Of a DNA stretch of 64,000 nt, positions 45,446 through 57,427 are shown piece by piece. The stretch covers positions 1 to 64,000 of the forward strand of contig WSUB01000123.1 in assembly GCA_019633425.1 (NCBI GenBank), given 5' to 3'. The number at the start of each line of letters is the position of its first letter. Position 1 is the stretch's first letter. The notes under the pieces are model-generated. The model was not told where the DNA came from. It saw nothing but the letters and a program-made list of their open reading frames with translations, and searched no databases. This DNA comes from Tulasnella sp. 424 (Eukaryota > Basidiomycota > Agaricomycetes > Cantharellales > Tulasnellaceae). The translations under genes were made by a program, and so were the position numbers.

Positions 45446-48400
45446 TTAGGAATGAGGGCCCATGTATTGATTGCTGGGATCCGCATGCGTCCAACCTTGG
45501 CCCGGCGGGGCATTCGTCCAAGTTACTTCTGTCATAGGGCCGACGGCGTATTGATGGTGCTGATCCGCTTGAGGATGACCGGCGTACTGCTGGCCCCCAT
45601 GAACAGGTGGTGGATGATGAGATGGGCCTCCGGTTTGAACGACGGATGGATGGTGTGTGGGAATGGAAAACATGCTCGTAATGTCAATCGCTCCAAGGTT
45701 GTTATCTTGGGGGTTCATATGGGTGTTGCCAGCAGGTTGGTTGTAAGATTCGGGTTGGTGAGAAACCGATGGTCCCCCGGTAGGCTGAAGGTTCGAGAGG
45801 TAACCATCGACCTGCGGATTGGAACCAGGCAAGGCGTTTTGCGGGAGAGAGGCTGGAGAACTGTACGCCTGATGCGGAGCCCCTTGCGCACGCGAGTCAA
45901 ACGAGATAATCGACCCCATGTTCGTACGCGACTGGTCCTGGGGGAAGTAACCGTACGGGGCAGACGTGGAAGTTTGCTGCCCTTGGCTCGATGGATTGGG
46001 ATAGTGCTCGGGAGGAACAGAGGGCTGCGGTGGTTGAGAGAATTCCTGGGCTGCGTGGTAACCTCCAACCGTGACACCCCCAACCGTGACGCTGGGCGAG
46101 ACGCCATGCCGATGTTGAGGACCTTGTGAATGACGACCCTGATGGAGTATCGGGTTTGGAGCCGACATAGGGTGAATCGGAGGAGGGCGCATTGTAGAAG
46201 GTGGGTTCGGAGGTGCGGTCATAACCGGCGCCGGCTGAGACGAGGACAGTGGATAGGTAGGGTTGTGAGGAGAGACGGGGCCTGCAAATTCCCCAGCAGA
46301 CGACAGGCCTGGAAGAACAGGGTGAGAACGAGAGCGTTTCGTTTCCGGTGGCTGATCCGCACCAGACGTCGACGTAGGAGGTGTGTACTGGCTGGCTCCT
46401 TGCCCAGTCCTGAGCCGACGACCAACAGCCGGACGGCTCCTCCCACTCTGCGAGCTGCTCGTCTGAGAGGCGCTCATACGACTCGCCACGCTGGACGCAC
46501 GGGATCCAGGCGCTTCATTCGGGGGAGCAGGTGCGACTGACGAACCTTCGTCCATGGATTGAGACCCGGGCATCCGCTCGGCATCGGAACCTGGCGCTAG
46601 GTCTCCATTCCTCCCCTGCCGAGGTCGCGTCCACGAAGCAGACGCGCTTGACATATCATCGCTATCCTGATGAGGCGGGCTTCTCCACGACGCAAAGGCC
46701 GATTCAGGTCGGAGAGAGTTCGGCTGGCTGATGTCCGTCGCCGAAGTGATGGTTGCCGTTCCAAGATACGGTAATGGAACACCATACCGCATCTTCATCT
46801 GGCCCACCTCCGCGTCCGACTTGCGTTTGGAACCAGTACTCTTCTTCCCCTTTGGAACTTCCGCAACAAGTCGAGTTATGTGACCCATGATTTTATTGAC
46901 TTCGTACTTGGGCGTATTACTCGAATCCGACTTGCCCTCCACGACTTGATTGCGGAAAAGGGCTGCTGCGATATCCACACCCCTTCTCGCAGTCGACGAA
47001 AAGATCACGTCCGACTTCATCGTGACCACCGAAGCCAAAATCCCCGTCGCGAACCAAACCGAATTCCCAAAATCGTAGTGACCAAAGCTCATAGGCCGAG
47101 CAGCTCGGAAACGCGTGACGAGGTGGTGCGAGGCAACAATGACCGCGTTGGCAGCCGTCGTAGCGGTGAGCAAGACGCCGTGGTTCGACTGAGACGTGCT
47201 CGAGAGCGCTTCGTTGAAGAACGGGAGCCAGAGGCGGAGCAAGAACACGTTGGCCATGATGTGTAAATCGCAGGCCTGAACGTCGACGGTGTCCAACTCG
47301 GGGAACGACGTGTCCTCAGGCTTCTCCCGGAATTCAAGCTTGTACTGCGCCGGAAGCGAGCTTCGCCAGTTCGAGACGCGATTCTCAAGCTGACGAGCCT
47401 GATCCATCGTTCCGCCGTCTTCAAGCTGGGAATACGACAAGGTCTTGATAATCTCGAGCAACCTGACAAACCGGGAGTTAGCTACCACCCTATACGCTGG
47501 CGGTACGCCAGGGCAAGGGCAAGTCGTTACTCACTGGCACTTGGCAGCAAAGTACGTCGTGTTGTAACCTTTGGCCGTCTCGGGAGGTTTTGGAATCGCC
47601 GTAGCAGTAGGACCGAACACAGACTCGTCCGCTTCCGAGGGCGGCTTGCAAGCGTACGTTTTAGGCGGTATGAGAGCCAATTTCCCCATGTTATCCGATA
47701 TTTGCCTAGAAAAAAAGCGAGTCGAAAAAAATCATGTCAGAACCGATCACCAAACTGCAAGGGAAGCAGGACGCACTGATCAAACATCATCAACTGCCAC
47801 CAAACCCGTCTCCTCATCTCCTTCTCCCAAATTCCCATCCCTTCGTCTTCCTCCTCCGTTTCCTCCGCTCTTCCAAACGCAAACGCTGCTCCTCTCGGCT
47901 TCATCCCGCTCGGCCGATCGACCAAATCCAATCCCATCGCCCTGGCAACCGACACGCACTTGCCCAGCTCCTTGTAGATCGTCTGCTCCACCACCGTCAT
48001 CCCTCCGCTGCCAACGCCAGTCGACGCGCCTTGGAACCCGCACGAGGTGAGGCTCGACGCCGAATCCGACGGATGCAAGAGGTACAACCACGTCAACATG
48101 TGCGCGTGCAAGTAGTCCAGAGAAGCGGGTAACGAGGACTCGTCGTGCACTAGCAACGCCGCGCGCGCGAGGTTGAGTAAGTTGCTAGGCGTGGACTTGT
48201 CTGCCAAAGGGGAAAAATGGGGGTTGAGGGTGGACGTTTGGGATTGTCGTGATGATGATTCGGGGTTGAGACCCCAAGTGTTCTGAGGGTCAGCACCACC
48301 AGCGAGAGTGAAGTTCATCGAGGCGGAGTTCAAGGGCGAAATAGGAGTTGGGTTCGGCGACGCGGTCGGTGGTCCTGCAAATCCAGGGACGAACGACGGT

Positions 48401-50362
48401 GGAGGCATCTCACCCGGAGCAGTCCCAACATCTTGCATCTCGGTCTCGGCATCCTCGTCCTCTGGGAACCTCCCATGAATGGACTTGGACGCATAGCTGA
48501 GCGCTCCGAGAGCGTAAACGGCACAGGCTACAGCGAACAGACCGACAGTCGGCGGAGGAGGGAGTGGCTTCAGATCCCTGCCCTCGGACTTTCCCCTTCC
48601 CCTTCCACTTCCACTTGGACCGCTCCTGCGGCCACGAGAAGATAACGAAGACGAAGAATTTGAGAACGTCGAGGCCGAATCAGGACCTAGAAGGGAGGGC
48701 GATGGCAGTCAGCATGGCTGAAAAACTCGATTAGCGTCATTCGAAAGAGTTGACCGCACCAGATTCTCCCCCACTACCGGATAACCTCTTCATACTCCCA
48801 TCAGCCCACTCGAACATCAACTCGATCCGCTTCTTCAATACGCTGTGCCTCCCAGATAGCCCAATCCCATCGTGGTTGATCATCAACGTATCAAATTCGT
48901 GCATAAACGCCGTTCTCCAGGCTTTGCTTGGCAAGTACCGCGAGACGACTTGAGGAGTCACGAGGGGTAAGACACCTGAAGAACCTGGTGGAGGGGATAT
49001 GGAAGATCGTGGGCTTGCAAGTTGGGGTGCGCCGAGTCCAGAAAACGGAGGGGGTTGCGGTGAAGACGTCGGAGGGGCACCGGATGCCGCAAAGCCTAGA
49101 GCCGAAAACGTATACGGTAAAGAGGGAGACGCAGCGTTGCCGGCAGCAACTGCTTGCTGTTGAGCGATGATAGCCGGTACGATAAACACCTCATGAGCCA
49201 ACGCAACGACCGACAGATCCTTCGGTCTCCGCTGGTCGTGGTATTCGATCTCGCTCGGCGGAGCGGTCACCAGGATCGTATTACCGTCTGGCTTCTTCGG
49301 TTTGGCCCTGGACGAGCTCCCCGCATCATTTCTCTCCCCATCTTCCTCATCTTCCTCTCCCGCACTAGCGGTGGCGACGGGTTGGATCGATGCCGCCGGG
49401 ATAGACCCTTCGTTGGCCGGCCGCGGTTCCCAACCGAGCACGCGATTCCAGAGCTGCAGCTGCGCGAGAACGTGGTGCGAGATGACGATGGAGTTGGCTT
49501 GAAACACGCGCGTGGCGAGGTCGACCATGACGGACGGTATCTGGCTGCGTCCGCGGGTGATGGCGCTGCCGGGGTTGAAGATATTGGAGGAAGGGTTTGG
49601 AATCTGCGGTGGTGATCGACTGAACGTCACGATCGCCGGCGGTAACAATGCGCTCCTCCCTATTGAAGCCAAGGCGAAGAGATCCGCTGTGGTCATCATG
49701 TTTCGAGGTATTGGTTCATTGCTGCTGCCTTCGATGCCGAGGACGGCCCGAAGGCGCTTGACGTCGACGGTAGGACCCGGATAGTCCGGACGCGGTGGGT
49801 ATGTCGGTGCGTTCATGATCAGCTGGACTTCGTCTTCCGAAATGCCCAGGAAGTGCGTGATGGCCTCGAGCAGGTATTGGTGCCGTATCTGAGTATTGTG
49901 AACGGATTGGACGTCGCTGATAAGTAGTGAAAGATCGCAAAAAGGTGAGCGTTTTGGCCAGGAACCAGGGCAGCTATATAACGACGGCGCTCAACGCTTT
50001 TGGACGCACACTTTGGTTAGAGCGCCTGGGTCGTATTTGCATTCCCGCTTTTTATCGATGCATTTGTCGCAAGGGGTCCTCCGGTTGCATTTCAGCTTCA
50101 GTCGTTTGCACTAGGGAGGGGGTTTCCGTTCCAGTCCAGATCAGAACGAGGCACGGAGCGGCATTGCAAGGTCGACCACAAAACGGCTCACCTCCATGCA
50201 GACCAGAGTCTGTCTGCCGAGCCTACTCCTAACAGCCGTAGCGGGCCGGATTGGCCTGTTGGGGGTACCTGTGGACGAGCTGGGTTCTTGAGATTCGACG
50301 GCAGAACCGGCCTCTTCATCAAAGTCCTCCATCTCCTCTTCGTGAATTGTGGGAGTTTCCAT
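45446..50362 (-). CDS. Zn(II)2Cys6 transcription factor
   Basis: Fungal zinc-cluster regulator starting METPTIHEEEMEDF (50362). The cluster is split by an intron after VCME: the next exon gives CKRLKLKCNRRTPCDKC and IDKKREC, so the spacing is CX2CX6CX5CX2CX6C, exactly the family pattern. The middle regions, in several exons, include HQYLLEAITHFLGISEDEV, then VWWQLMMFDQ (the fungal-specific transcription factor, or middle homology, region). The long last exon (47488-45446) begins near LLEIIKTLSYSQLEDGG and continues as a Pro/Gln/Ser-rich C-terminus of about 400 residues, a likely activation domain. Predicted to act in the nucleus as a DNA-binding regulator, often recognising CGG half-sites. 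The targets cannot be inferred from the neighbours. Total length is well over 1000 residues. Confidence 0.88.
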
Positions 50363-52624
50363 ATTGGATCGTAGGAGCACAAGAGTGCGGTTGGGTGGGT
50401 TTACAGCTTTGTTGAGTGGTCGTATCTTTTTACTGCTTGAAAATTAATGAAAAAAATGGCGGAATATTCGTTGTGGTTGCCGGTGGGCCTTGTCGTGGTG
50501 AGTTTGAATTGGGTATCTGAACGGAGGGTGGCGGGTGTAATAAGAGGAAGAGGATGGAGGATGGGAGGGGAGGGGGAGGAGAAAGAGAGTAACATGGTTT
50601 GTTAGTTTCGAGGACGTACTTAGATGAAATCGAACGTCAGCGGGTTCCAAGAGCGACAATCCGACCCTACCGGCGTCTTGCCCTCGAGTGAAACATCTCA
50701 CCTCCCATTCACCCACACTCGTTCAATTAAGCCACTAACAACAAACGAGAGCTGATCGTCACAAATCCCGCATCGGGTGCAAGCATTTACAGACTAATCG
50801 AGAAGGAAAAAAGCGCCCGCCGCCTGTATCGAAATATCAATATCAGTATCCGCGCGCGCTGTAGATCGGTGGAATTCGCTCCCCCGCCGCCGAGCGAATG
50901 CATCCGACTTGATGGGACGCATCGGGGTGGATGGTGCCGGTGGATTCATCTTATCGCGGCAAGGGCAGGGTCTGATAGCCTGAAATGCAGAATGAAAATG
51001 CAAATTGGTGTCTGGCGTGGGTCATCCGACAACACGGACAACCGTGAGCCTCTCAAAGGAATCAGCCGGATGATCTGTTTGTCCTACTTGCCCGCTTGTT
51101 GATGCCCAGGCAATCATTTTATCACCGCTTTTTCCGAATTCTTTGCGCCAGGTCATTCTCTCGAAGAAACCATCTTTGAGTTCTCAGACGACCCTTTTCG
51201 ATGATCTCAAGTATTCTATCTCACATCTACCCCTGAACCAAGAAGCCTTTCACCTTCACCCCCCATACACATTTTTGTTATTATTGCCTAAAAGAAGCAA
51301 AAAAGCCAAATCGCTTGCGCATGTGCCTTCACTATCTCGCACCTCTGTTCGCTAGAAATGCATCCGCGCGACATGTGGACAATCACTTTAATCTCGAGGC
51401 CCGCATCAAGCCCAGAAAAAGCATTCCACGGACATCCGCACCATCCACAAAAACGTTTTGCACTTTCTCGCAAAGTTCCGAGGAACCTGGACGTTGCCGA
51501 CCTGCGCACAACAGCCGCGATCAGAGAACCGAACAAAAAAGAATTCCGGGGCTAAGCCTTTTTGGGTGGTCATGTGTACGTCATAGAACGGGGGTTCGAG
51601 GCCGCGCAAGGAGACCGGTGGCTGGCCAACCTAGCCAAACAAAGAAAGTCAAAGCACGTTGTTCTCCCCCTTCCCCCGACCCTCGTTTAGTAATGGCCCC
51701 CAGGGTTTAGGTTAGCGACGAACAATACAAAACCCAACCAAGTGGCATCATCTTTGCCGGCTAACCCCAGCCAAGGGAGACCGCTCGAACTCATAAAAAA
51801 ATAGGAGGGAGTGGCGTACGGATTCCTTGATGCAGCAAGATGAAGCCAAGCAAATTGCCATGCCGATCGATTAAACGATATATATCACGGAACTTTCTCT
51901 AGCGAACAGCCGTATGGTGTCGGCTACTCGCCAAGCAAATTTTAAAAAAGAAAGAACCTTGAAATCATGACTCGGTAGGGAGGCGAAAGGCACCAGAAGG
52001 TCCCCGTCAACCGGGCAGAGGCAAAAAGCCCGCAAGAAGCACTACACCTTTGAGAAGTTGATCTCTCTCCTTGTTCGTATCTCCTGCCCACGCCAAAAAG
52101 CTCCGTGGCTGCACTTCATTTCGCGATTTCGTACTACGACATCAGATGCGCCATGCATGCGCCGGTAATTACGGCACCAGTACGGGCCAGGCTATTATTG
52201 AGACCCCTGCCCAGCTAGCAAAATGGGGCTTGGTCTTTTTGACAAGTTGGCGAATTTTAATGTCCAACACATTCTCTAGCTGATTGCTTCTCTTTGCGCC
52301 CTGAGTCCAAGAGAACGGTGAGCTGGTGACGAGATGAGATTTCGTTAGCATAGTGCACCGTTTTCAAATCCAAAACCTTCGACCACGCGTAGCACATAAG
52401 CGAGGAACGTAAGATGCGTAAAGCTGTGGAGCTTTCTATTTCAGTTACTTTACGCAATTATACAGTGGAGAACGGTGGGCAGACGAGAGACATCATCAGA
52501 AGGACGTTGTGGGCCCGTGGACAAGAGAGGGCCCTCACACCCCTACACATCCAGCTCACTAGCTTAGGAAGATCACCTGAACTAACAAGGCGATCTAAAA
52601 CAGTCTTTAAGAATAGCCGGATCT
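50363..52624. other. Long intergenic region, nothing recognised
   Basis: Promoter side of the transcription factor gene, followed by about 2 kb without a supported gene. The longest frame (51315-51710, 131 codons, plus strand) has no family match and overlaps minus-strand frames. No tRNA could be folded. Confidence 0.5.
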
Positions 52625-54088
52625 TTTGTTTGTTCAGCCACAGAGCCGGAAGGTGACTAAGGCAAGCTTCATCACTTAGGCCCTTTCCCCCTTCTTACCC
52701 CGTGGCAACCACTCTCGTCACCTCCCCCTTCCCTTCCAAAAGAATGGCAAAAAGGCCGTTGTGGTTTCATATAGAATTTCAGGGAAGGCGGCGAGGTCGT
52801 CGTCCATGTGGAGAAACGAAGGCTGTGGCAAACTGCGTAGAAGTAGAAGCCAAGGACATTTGGCTAGCTAGACTTTTCGGGAGTCGTCGGAAGAAGAAAA
52901 GACCGGCAAGGTACCCGGCGACTCAGTTGAATTGATATAGACGATTGCGTGCTGATTGTTCGTCCCGGGAACGATTGCGGGACGATACCCGAGTTCGACT
53001 TCGGATTCTATGTTGCTTGAAATAGCTGTATGTATACGTGAGCCCTCGTAAAATGGGGACAGTTCGGACTAATGACGGCGAAAAAAAGATCTTGCCGAAA
53101 GTCAGTTGCCGGACAGCTAAAATGGGCCCGGTGCTGATTTGCCATTTCCGACTCCAGCGGAGGCGGAGGCGGCAACCCCGCGAACGGCGAATTTGAAAGG
53201 AAATACAGCTCCAGAGTGTGCTCGCCCTAGCGAATGAAAAGCCCGTATCAGCGTCCGATTAATACCACGACCGAAACTCTCAGTTGATTTCAGCGCGCGT
53301 AATTCCAGGTTGGCGAAAAGCGAACGACCCGAAAAGCAGCAAAGCTGTATAAGCGACCAATTTACTAGTCCCAAAGACCCACCAGTACCATCAAGGAAAC
53401 TGTCTCTGGAATACAGGTTAGTCGGACCCGGTCCGGTCGGCTGGGCAACTATCGTGCTCCGCTCCGACCGCTTCAACAGGGTATTGGTGGAGTGCGCAAG
53501 TGGGCGCGCTCGCTGAGTCCCGACACCTGATTCGGACTGGAGATCAATACTCGAGAATTCGAAACACCAGCTTCGAATAATTGAAAGGAGCAGACGACCT
53601 AACATCCTTCAATCAAAACGGTCGGAAACTCTTAGTCGTCCTTTCAGTTTGAGGACAACGAAGAAGTTCTCTTTTCGTGCGATATGCAACGTTGTAGCGA
53701 TGCAACATGATAGAATCGTACGTTTTTCCTAGTTCGACTTACCGAACAAGATAGCCCTCCGAGGGCTAGGATCCCCTGAATCCTTGGCAAGGAAATAGGA
53801 GACACACCAAAGCAAGGACAAACAATTCATCGGTCCATTCTACAACGCGCCCGATACTTGGTAAAAGAGCGCAATCGTTCCGAGAAGCAGAGGTCCGAGC
53901 GAAGACTTTTACACGAGTCGAAGTTCGGAATAGTGAACGTCCTGTGAAGTCCGAAACTGCTGCTCGTAGTGAGTAGACTGCCCACCTTTCGTGCATTAAG
54001 CTGACCATCGACCTTCACGTCATCTAGCAACAGCCTAAACGGGACCTTCAACGCGCTGTATACCAATTCTGGAACTGTCGAAATAGTC

Positions 54089-55666
54089 ATGGAGATCAAC
54101 AGCACTCGAGCCGATGGGGCTCTACCCCAAGCAGCTGTCCTCGCCGTTGCCAACCCCTTCTCTCCGATATCTCAGCTCCCCACTGAGCTCCTCCTTGCCA
54201 TCCTTGGGTTTGCGCTCGCTCGGGGGGACAGTAGCCTACTATCCCTATTCTCGCACTCACGCCCCTATATGGAGCGGCTATACATTCTACGAGCTGTCAC
54301 GAAACAATGGCAAGATATCATCGAAGGAATTCCCTTCTTTTGGACCATCATCCTTTCTACATTGCCGCCTCATGTCAACGAAACGAGTATCCGCCTTTCA
54401 GCCAATCTCCCGCTGGCCATCATATATCGACCCTCAGACGTTTCAGCTCAAGAGTTCCTCGACGCCACCGTACATACTCGCCAGCGATGGTCCACCGTCG
54501 TCTTGTGCGGGCCGACAAATATCGCAGAATACATCGGAGACCCTGCGCCCCTCCTCCAGACGATGTTCGTTTGGGGAAGATTCAAAGGGCCTTTCGACTT
54601 GCTTGGAGGAAATACAACTAACCTGCGGCATGTGGAGCTAAAGGACGTTTCAATCTGTTGGAAAGTGGGAGGTTTGGTCCGGTTAAGGTGCTTTGATTTG
54701 GAGGGGATAGCCCACAATGGGCTGACGGGTAGTCATCTTCTTGACGTCCTCCGCACAAGCCCGGGCTTGCAGGTTCTCAAACTCCGGAATATAAGGACAG
54801 ATATACCACCACCTTCACCTATCATCACACTCCACCGACTCAAGTACATTGCTCTCGATTCCTGCGCCACCGACTTGGTACAATACATCCTCCGACACAT
54901 CCGAGCACCCTCATGCACCAAACTCTGTCTATGCATAAACGATGATCAGGCTCTCGATGTCCCCCACTTCATTAACAAAACCATGGCTCCCTTTTCTGGC
55001 ATTCTATTGGCAATACACAAACGATACGGGGAGTCTGAAATCCGACTCGGTTCTGGCGGATTCTACTGGCAAACCGACGAGGACTCCAACACCGACCATG
55101 GCCTCTTCATTTTCATCAAGAATCAATTCGACCCTCTTTTCGTTGGATGGGTTGATCGAATCCTGCAGAACGAGCGTGGCCTCCGAATCACTTTCGATCG
55201 CGGGGCTCTCTCCGACGAAGCCGTACTAGGACGCGTCGCGCGCATGCGATGCGCGACGGAGGTACTCATAGAAGGAAGTCGAGCTGGACCCGAGGGTGCC
55301 TCCCCAATCTTAAAATTCCTCGGCCAACCTCTCAACATAAACGCTTCCCTACCCCCATTCCCGTACATCCAAAAGCTTCGAATTACATGTTTGGGTTTAT
55401 GCCTTCAAGACCTACTCGACATGGTGCAGTCAAGATTCTGTGGACTCTCTTGGGAGACCATGGAACCAACTCCTTTAACAATCGACATGGACCGTGGAGT
55501 AGTTTCGCGGGATGATATACTACCGCCTATTATCGAATTCGCCACACTAGTCAAAATTCGCGAAACGAATGGCGTTGAATGCGTCCAAATTGTAGGTTCA
55601 AAGAATCCTGTGGGTATGTTGGCAATAAAATGGGATGAGGAGGCTTCGAGACCAGTCTGGGTTTGA
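54089..55666 (+). CDS. F-box/LRR protein, tandem copy 1
   Basis: Single-exon, 525-residue protein starting MEINSTRADG. The F-box lies at about residues 27-90 (ISQLPTELLLAILGFAL, then YILRAVTKQWQDIIEGIPFFW), the usual basidiomycete F-box ending in a conserved Trp. A leucine-rich C-terminal part follows (LRHVELKDVSICWKVGG, HLLDVLRTSPGLQVLKL, LVQYILRHIRAPSC), ending with WDEEASRPVWV. It probably recruits a substrate to an SCF ubiquitin ligase via Skp1; the substrate is unknown. No intron is needed, unlike the two-exon F-box genes at 18 and 29 kb. The C-terminal 200 codons are almost identical to copy 2. Confidence 0.9.
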   Translation: MEINSTRADGALPQAAVLAVANPFSPISQLPTELLLAILGFALARGDSSLLSLFSHSRPYMERLYILRAVTKQWQDIIEGIPFFWTIILSTLPPHVNETSIRLSANLPLAIIYRPSDVSAQEFLDATVHTRQRWSTVVLCGPTNIAEYIGDPAPLLQTMFVWGRFKGPFDLLGGNTTNLRHVELKDVSICWKVGGLVRLRCFDLEGIAHNGLTGSHLLDVLRTSPGLQVLKLRNIRTDIPPPSPIITLHRLKYIALDSCATDLVQYILRHIRAPSCTKLCLCINDDQALDVPHFINKTMAPFSGILLAIHKRYGESEIRLGSGGFYWQTDEDSNTDHGLFIFIKNQFDPLFVGWVDRILQNERGLRITFDRGALSDEAVLGRVARMRCATEVLIEGSRAGPEGASPILKFLGQPLNINASLPPFPYIQKLRITCLGLCLQDLLDMVQSRFCGLSWETMEPTPLTIDMDRGVVSRDDILPPIIEFATLVKIRETNGVECVQIVGSKNPVGMLAIKWDEEASRPVWV

Positions 55667-57427
55667 AGAAAGTACCCGCTTGTCCGCAGCTCGGTGGGAC
55701 TCCAAGCTCTCGGCTCCGGGCTACCCAGGAGCTGAGACCCCAATCGTATGGACAAGGTTTTAATCCTTCATACAACGCCAGATGTTTTCATCTTTTGGAG
55801 CTGTAGTTCATCTTCGTTTCTGTTTCACCTATTACCGGTCTCGGAAGTATGTCTGGTTCCTCCGAGATCTATTTTGACGGACTTTGTTCGCACTCCAGTG
55901 CTTACTGAGCTACACACACACAGCCATTCCTTCCTCGCGGGAGTTTTGTTTGTTCAGACACGAACCCGGAAGTGACTAACCTTCAACACTAGGACCTTCT
56001 CTTTACCCCGGAGCGACGAGTTCTGTCACCTCCCTTCCCTGCCGAAAGAAGCCGTCGTGGCTTCATACAGAATTTCAGGCAAGGCGGCGGGGTCGTTCAT
56101 GCGGAGAAGGGAAGGCCGTGACTAGCGACGATCACGCATGACTGCGTGGAACTCGAAGCCGAGGAAATTTATCTGGCTAGACTTCGGTCGCCGTCGAAAG
56201 AAGAAAGAGCGAGAAGACACTCGGCGAGTTAGTTGAATTGATATATAAGCCAGTGTAGACGATTGCATGCTGCTTGCTCGTCCGGGATTGCTTGCGAGAC
56301 GATACTTACCCAACTTCGACTTCGGATCCTATGATGCTCGAAATAGTTGTCCGTGAGCGCTCGCAAACCGGGGACCGTTGGGACGAGCGACGGCAAAAAG
56401 GATCTTACCGAAAGTCAGTTGCCGGACAGCTGAAATGGGCCTGGTGCTGATCAGCCATTTTCAAATCGGTCCTGAGGCGGTACCCGGCGACGGCGACTCT
56501 GGACGATATACAGCTCGGAAGAATGTTCGCCCTCGTAAACGGAAGCCCGTATCAGCGTCATACTAACACTACAGCCGAACAACATTCTCTCGGTTGGTTC
56601 AGTGCGTTAGTCTTGCCAGCCGGCGAAGGCAAACGAGACGAAAAGCAGCAATGCTGTCTAAGCCCGGAGTTCACCAGCCCCCAAAGACCCACCGATGCAA
56701 TCAAGGGGACCGCTTCATGGATTGCTCTCTCTCGAATAAAAGTTAGTCGGACCCATTCGTCGTCGGTTGGGCGCCTGCTCCGACCGCTTCAACGAAGTAT
56801 TGGTGGAATGGGCAAGTGGGCGCTCGCTAAGTCCCAATGTATGACTCGGGACTGGGAATCAGTACCTGAGAATTGTAAACACCAGCTGTCAAATATAATG
56901 ATGATTAAAAGCGGCACACGATCTAAAGTGTTTGCAGGGATTCCCATCGTTTGACCAAACTTGGCGATGGGAACTCTTAGTCGTCGGTTCGGATTGAGGA
57001 CAACTAGGTAGTCCTCTTTTCAAATAATATGGTAGCTATGTCAGCGTTATAACAGTCCAACACGATAAATCGTACAATGTTTAGTTCGACTTACCGAACA
57101 AGATAGCCCTCGGAGGGCTACGGTCCCCTGAATCTTTGGAAGGAAACAAGAGATGCACAAAGCATGGACAAACAAGTCATCGGTCCATTCTAATACTTGG
57201 TAAAAAAACGAAATCATTCCGAGAAGCAGGCGACCGAGCCTAGACTATTACACGAGTCGAAATTCATAATAGCGGCCATCCTGTAAACCCCGAAACCGTT
57301 GCTCGTAGTGAGTGGACTGCCCACCTTTCGTGCATTAAGCTGACTGTCGTCCTTCACGTCATCCAGCTGCAGCCTAAACGCGACCTCAAGCACACCATAT
57401 CCCAGTTCTGTACCTGTCAAAGCCCCT

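Noticed and set aside
45437..46129. 230-codon plus-strand frame
   Set aside because: It lies antisense to the long last exon of the zinc-cluster factor; its Arg/Trp-rich composition is what a shadow of Pro/Gln/Ser codons gives.
51570..51640. Possible tRNA, from a GGTTCGAGGCC B-box-like word near 51590
   Set aside because: No A box or acceptor stem can be paired at the right distance.
51315..51710. 131-codon frame in the long intergenic region
   Set aside because: No domain, no paralogue and no splice context; basic composition typical of chance frames in GC-rich DNA.
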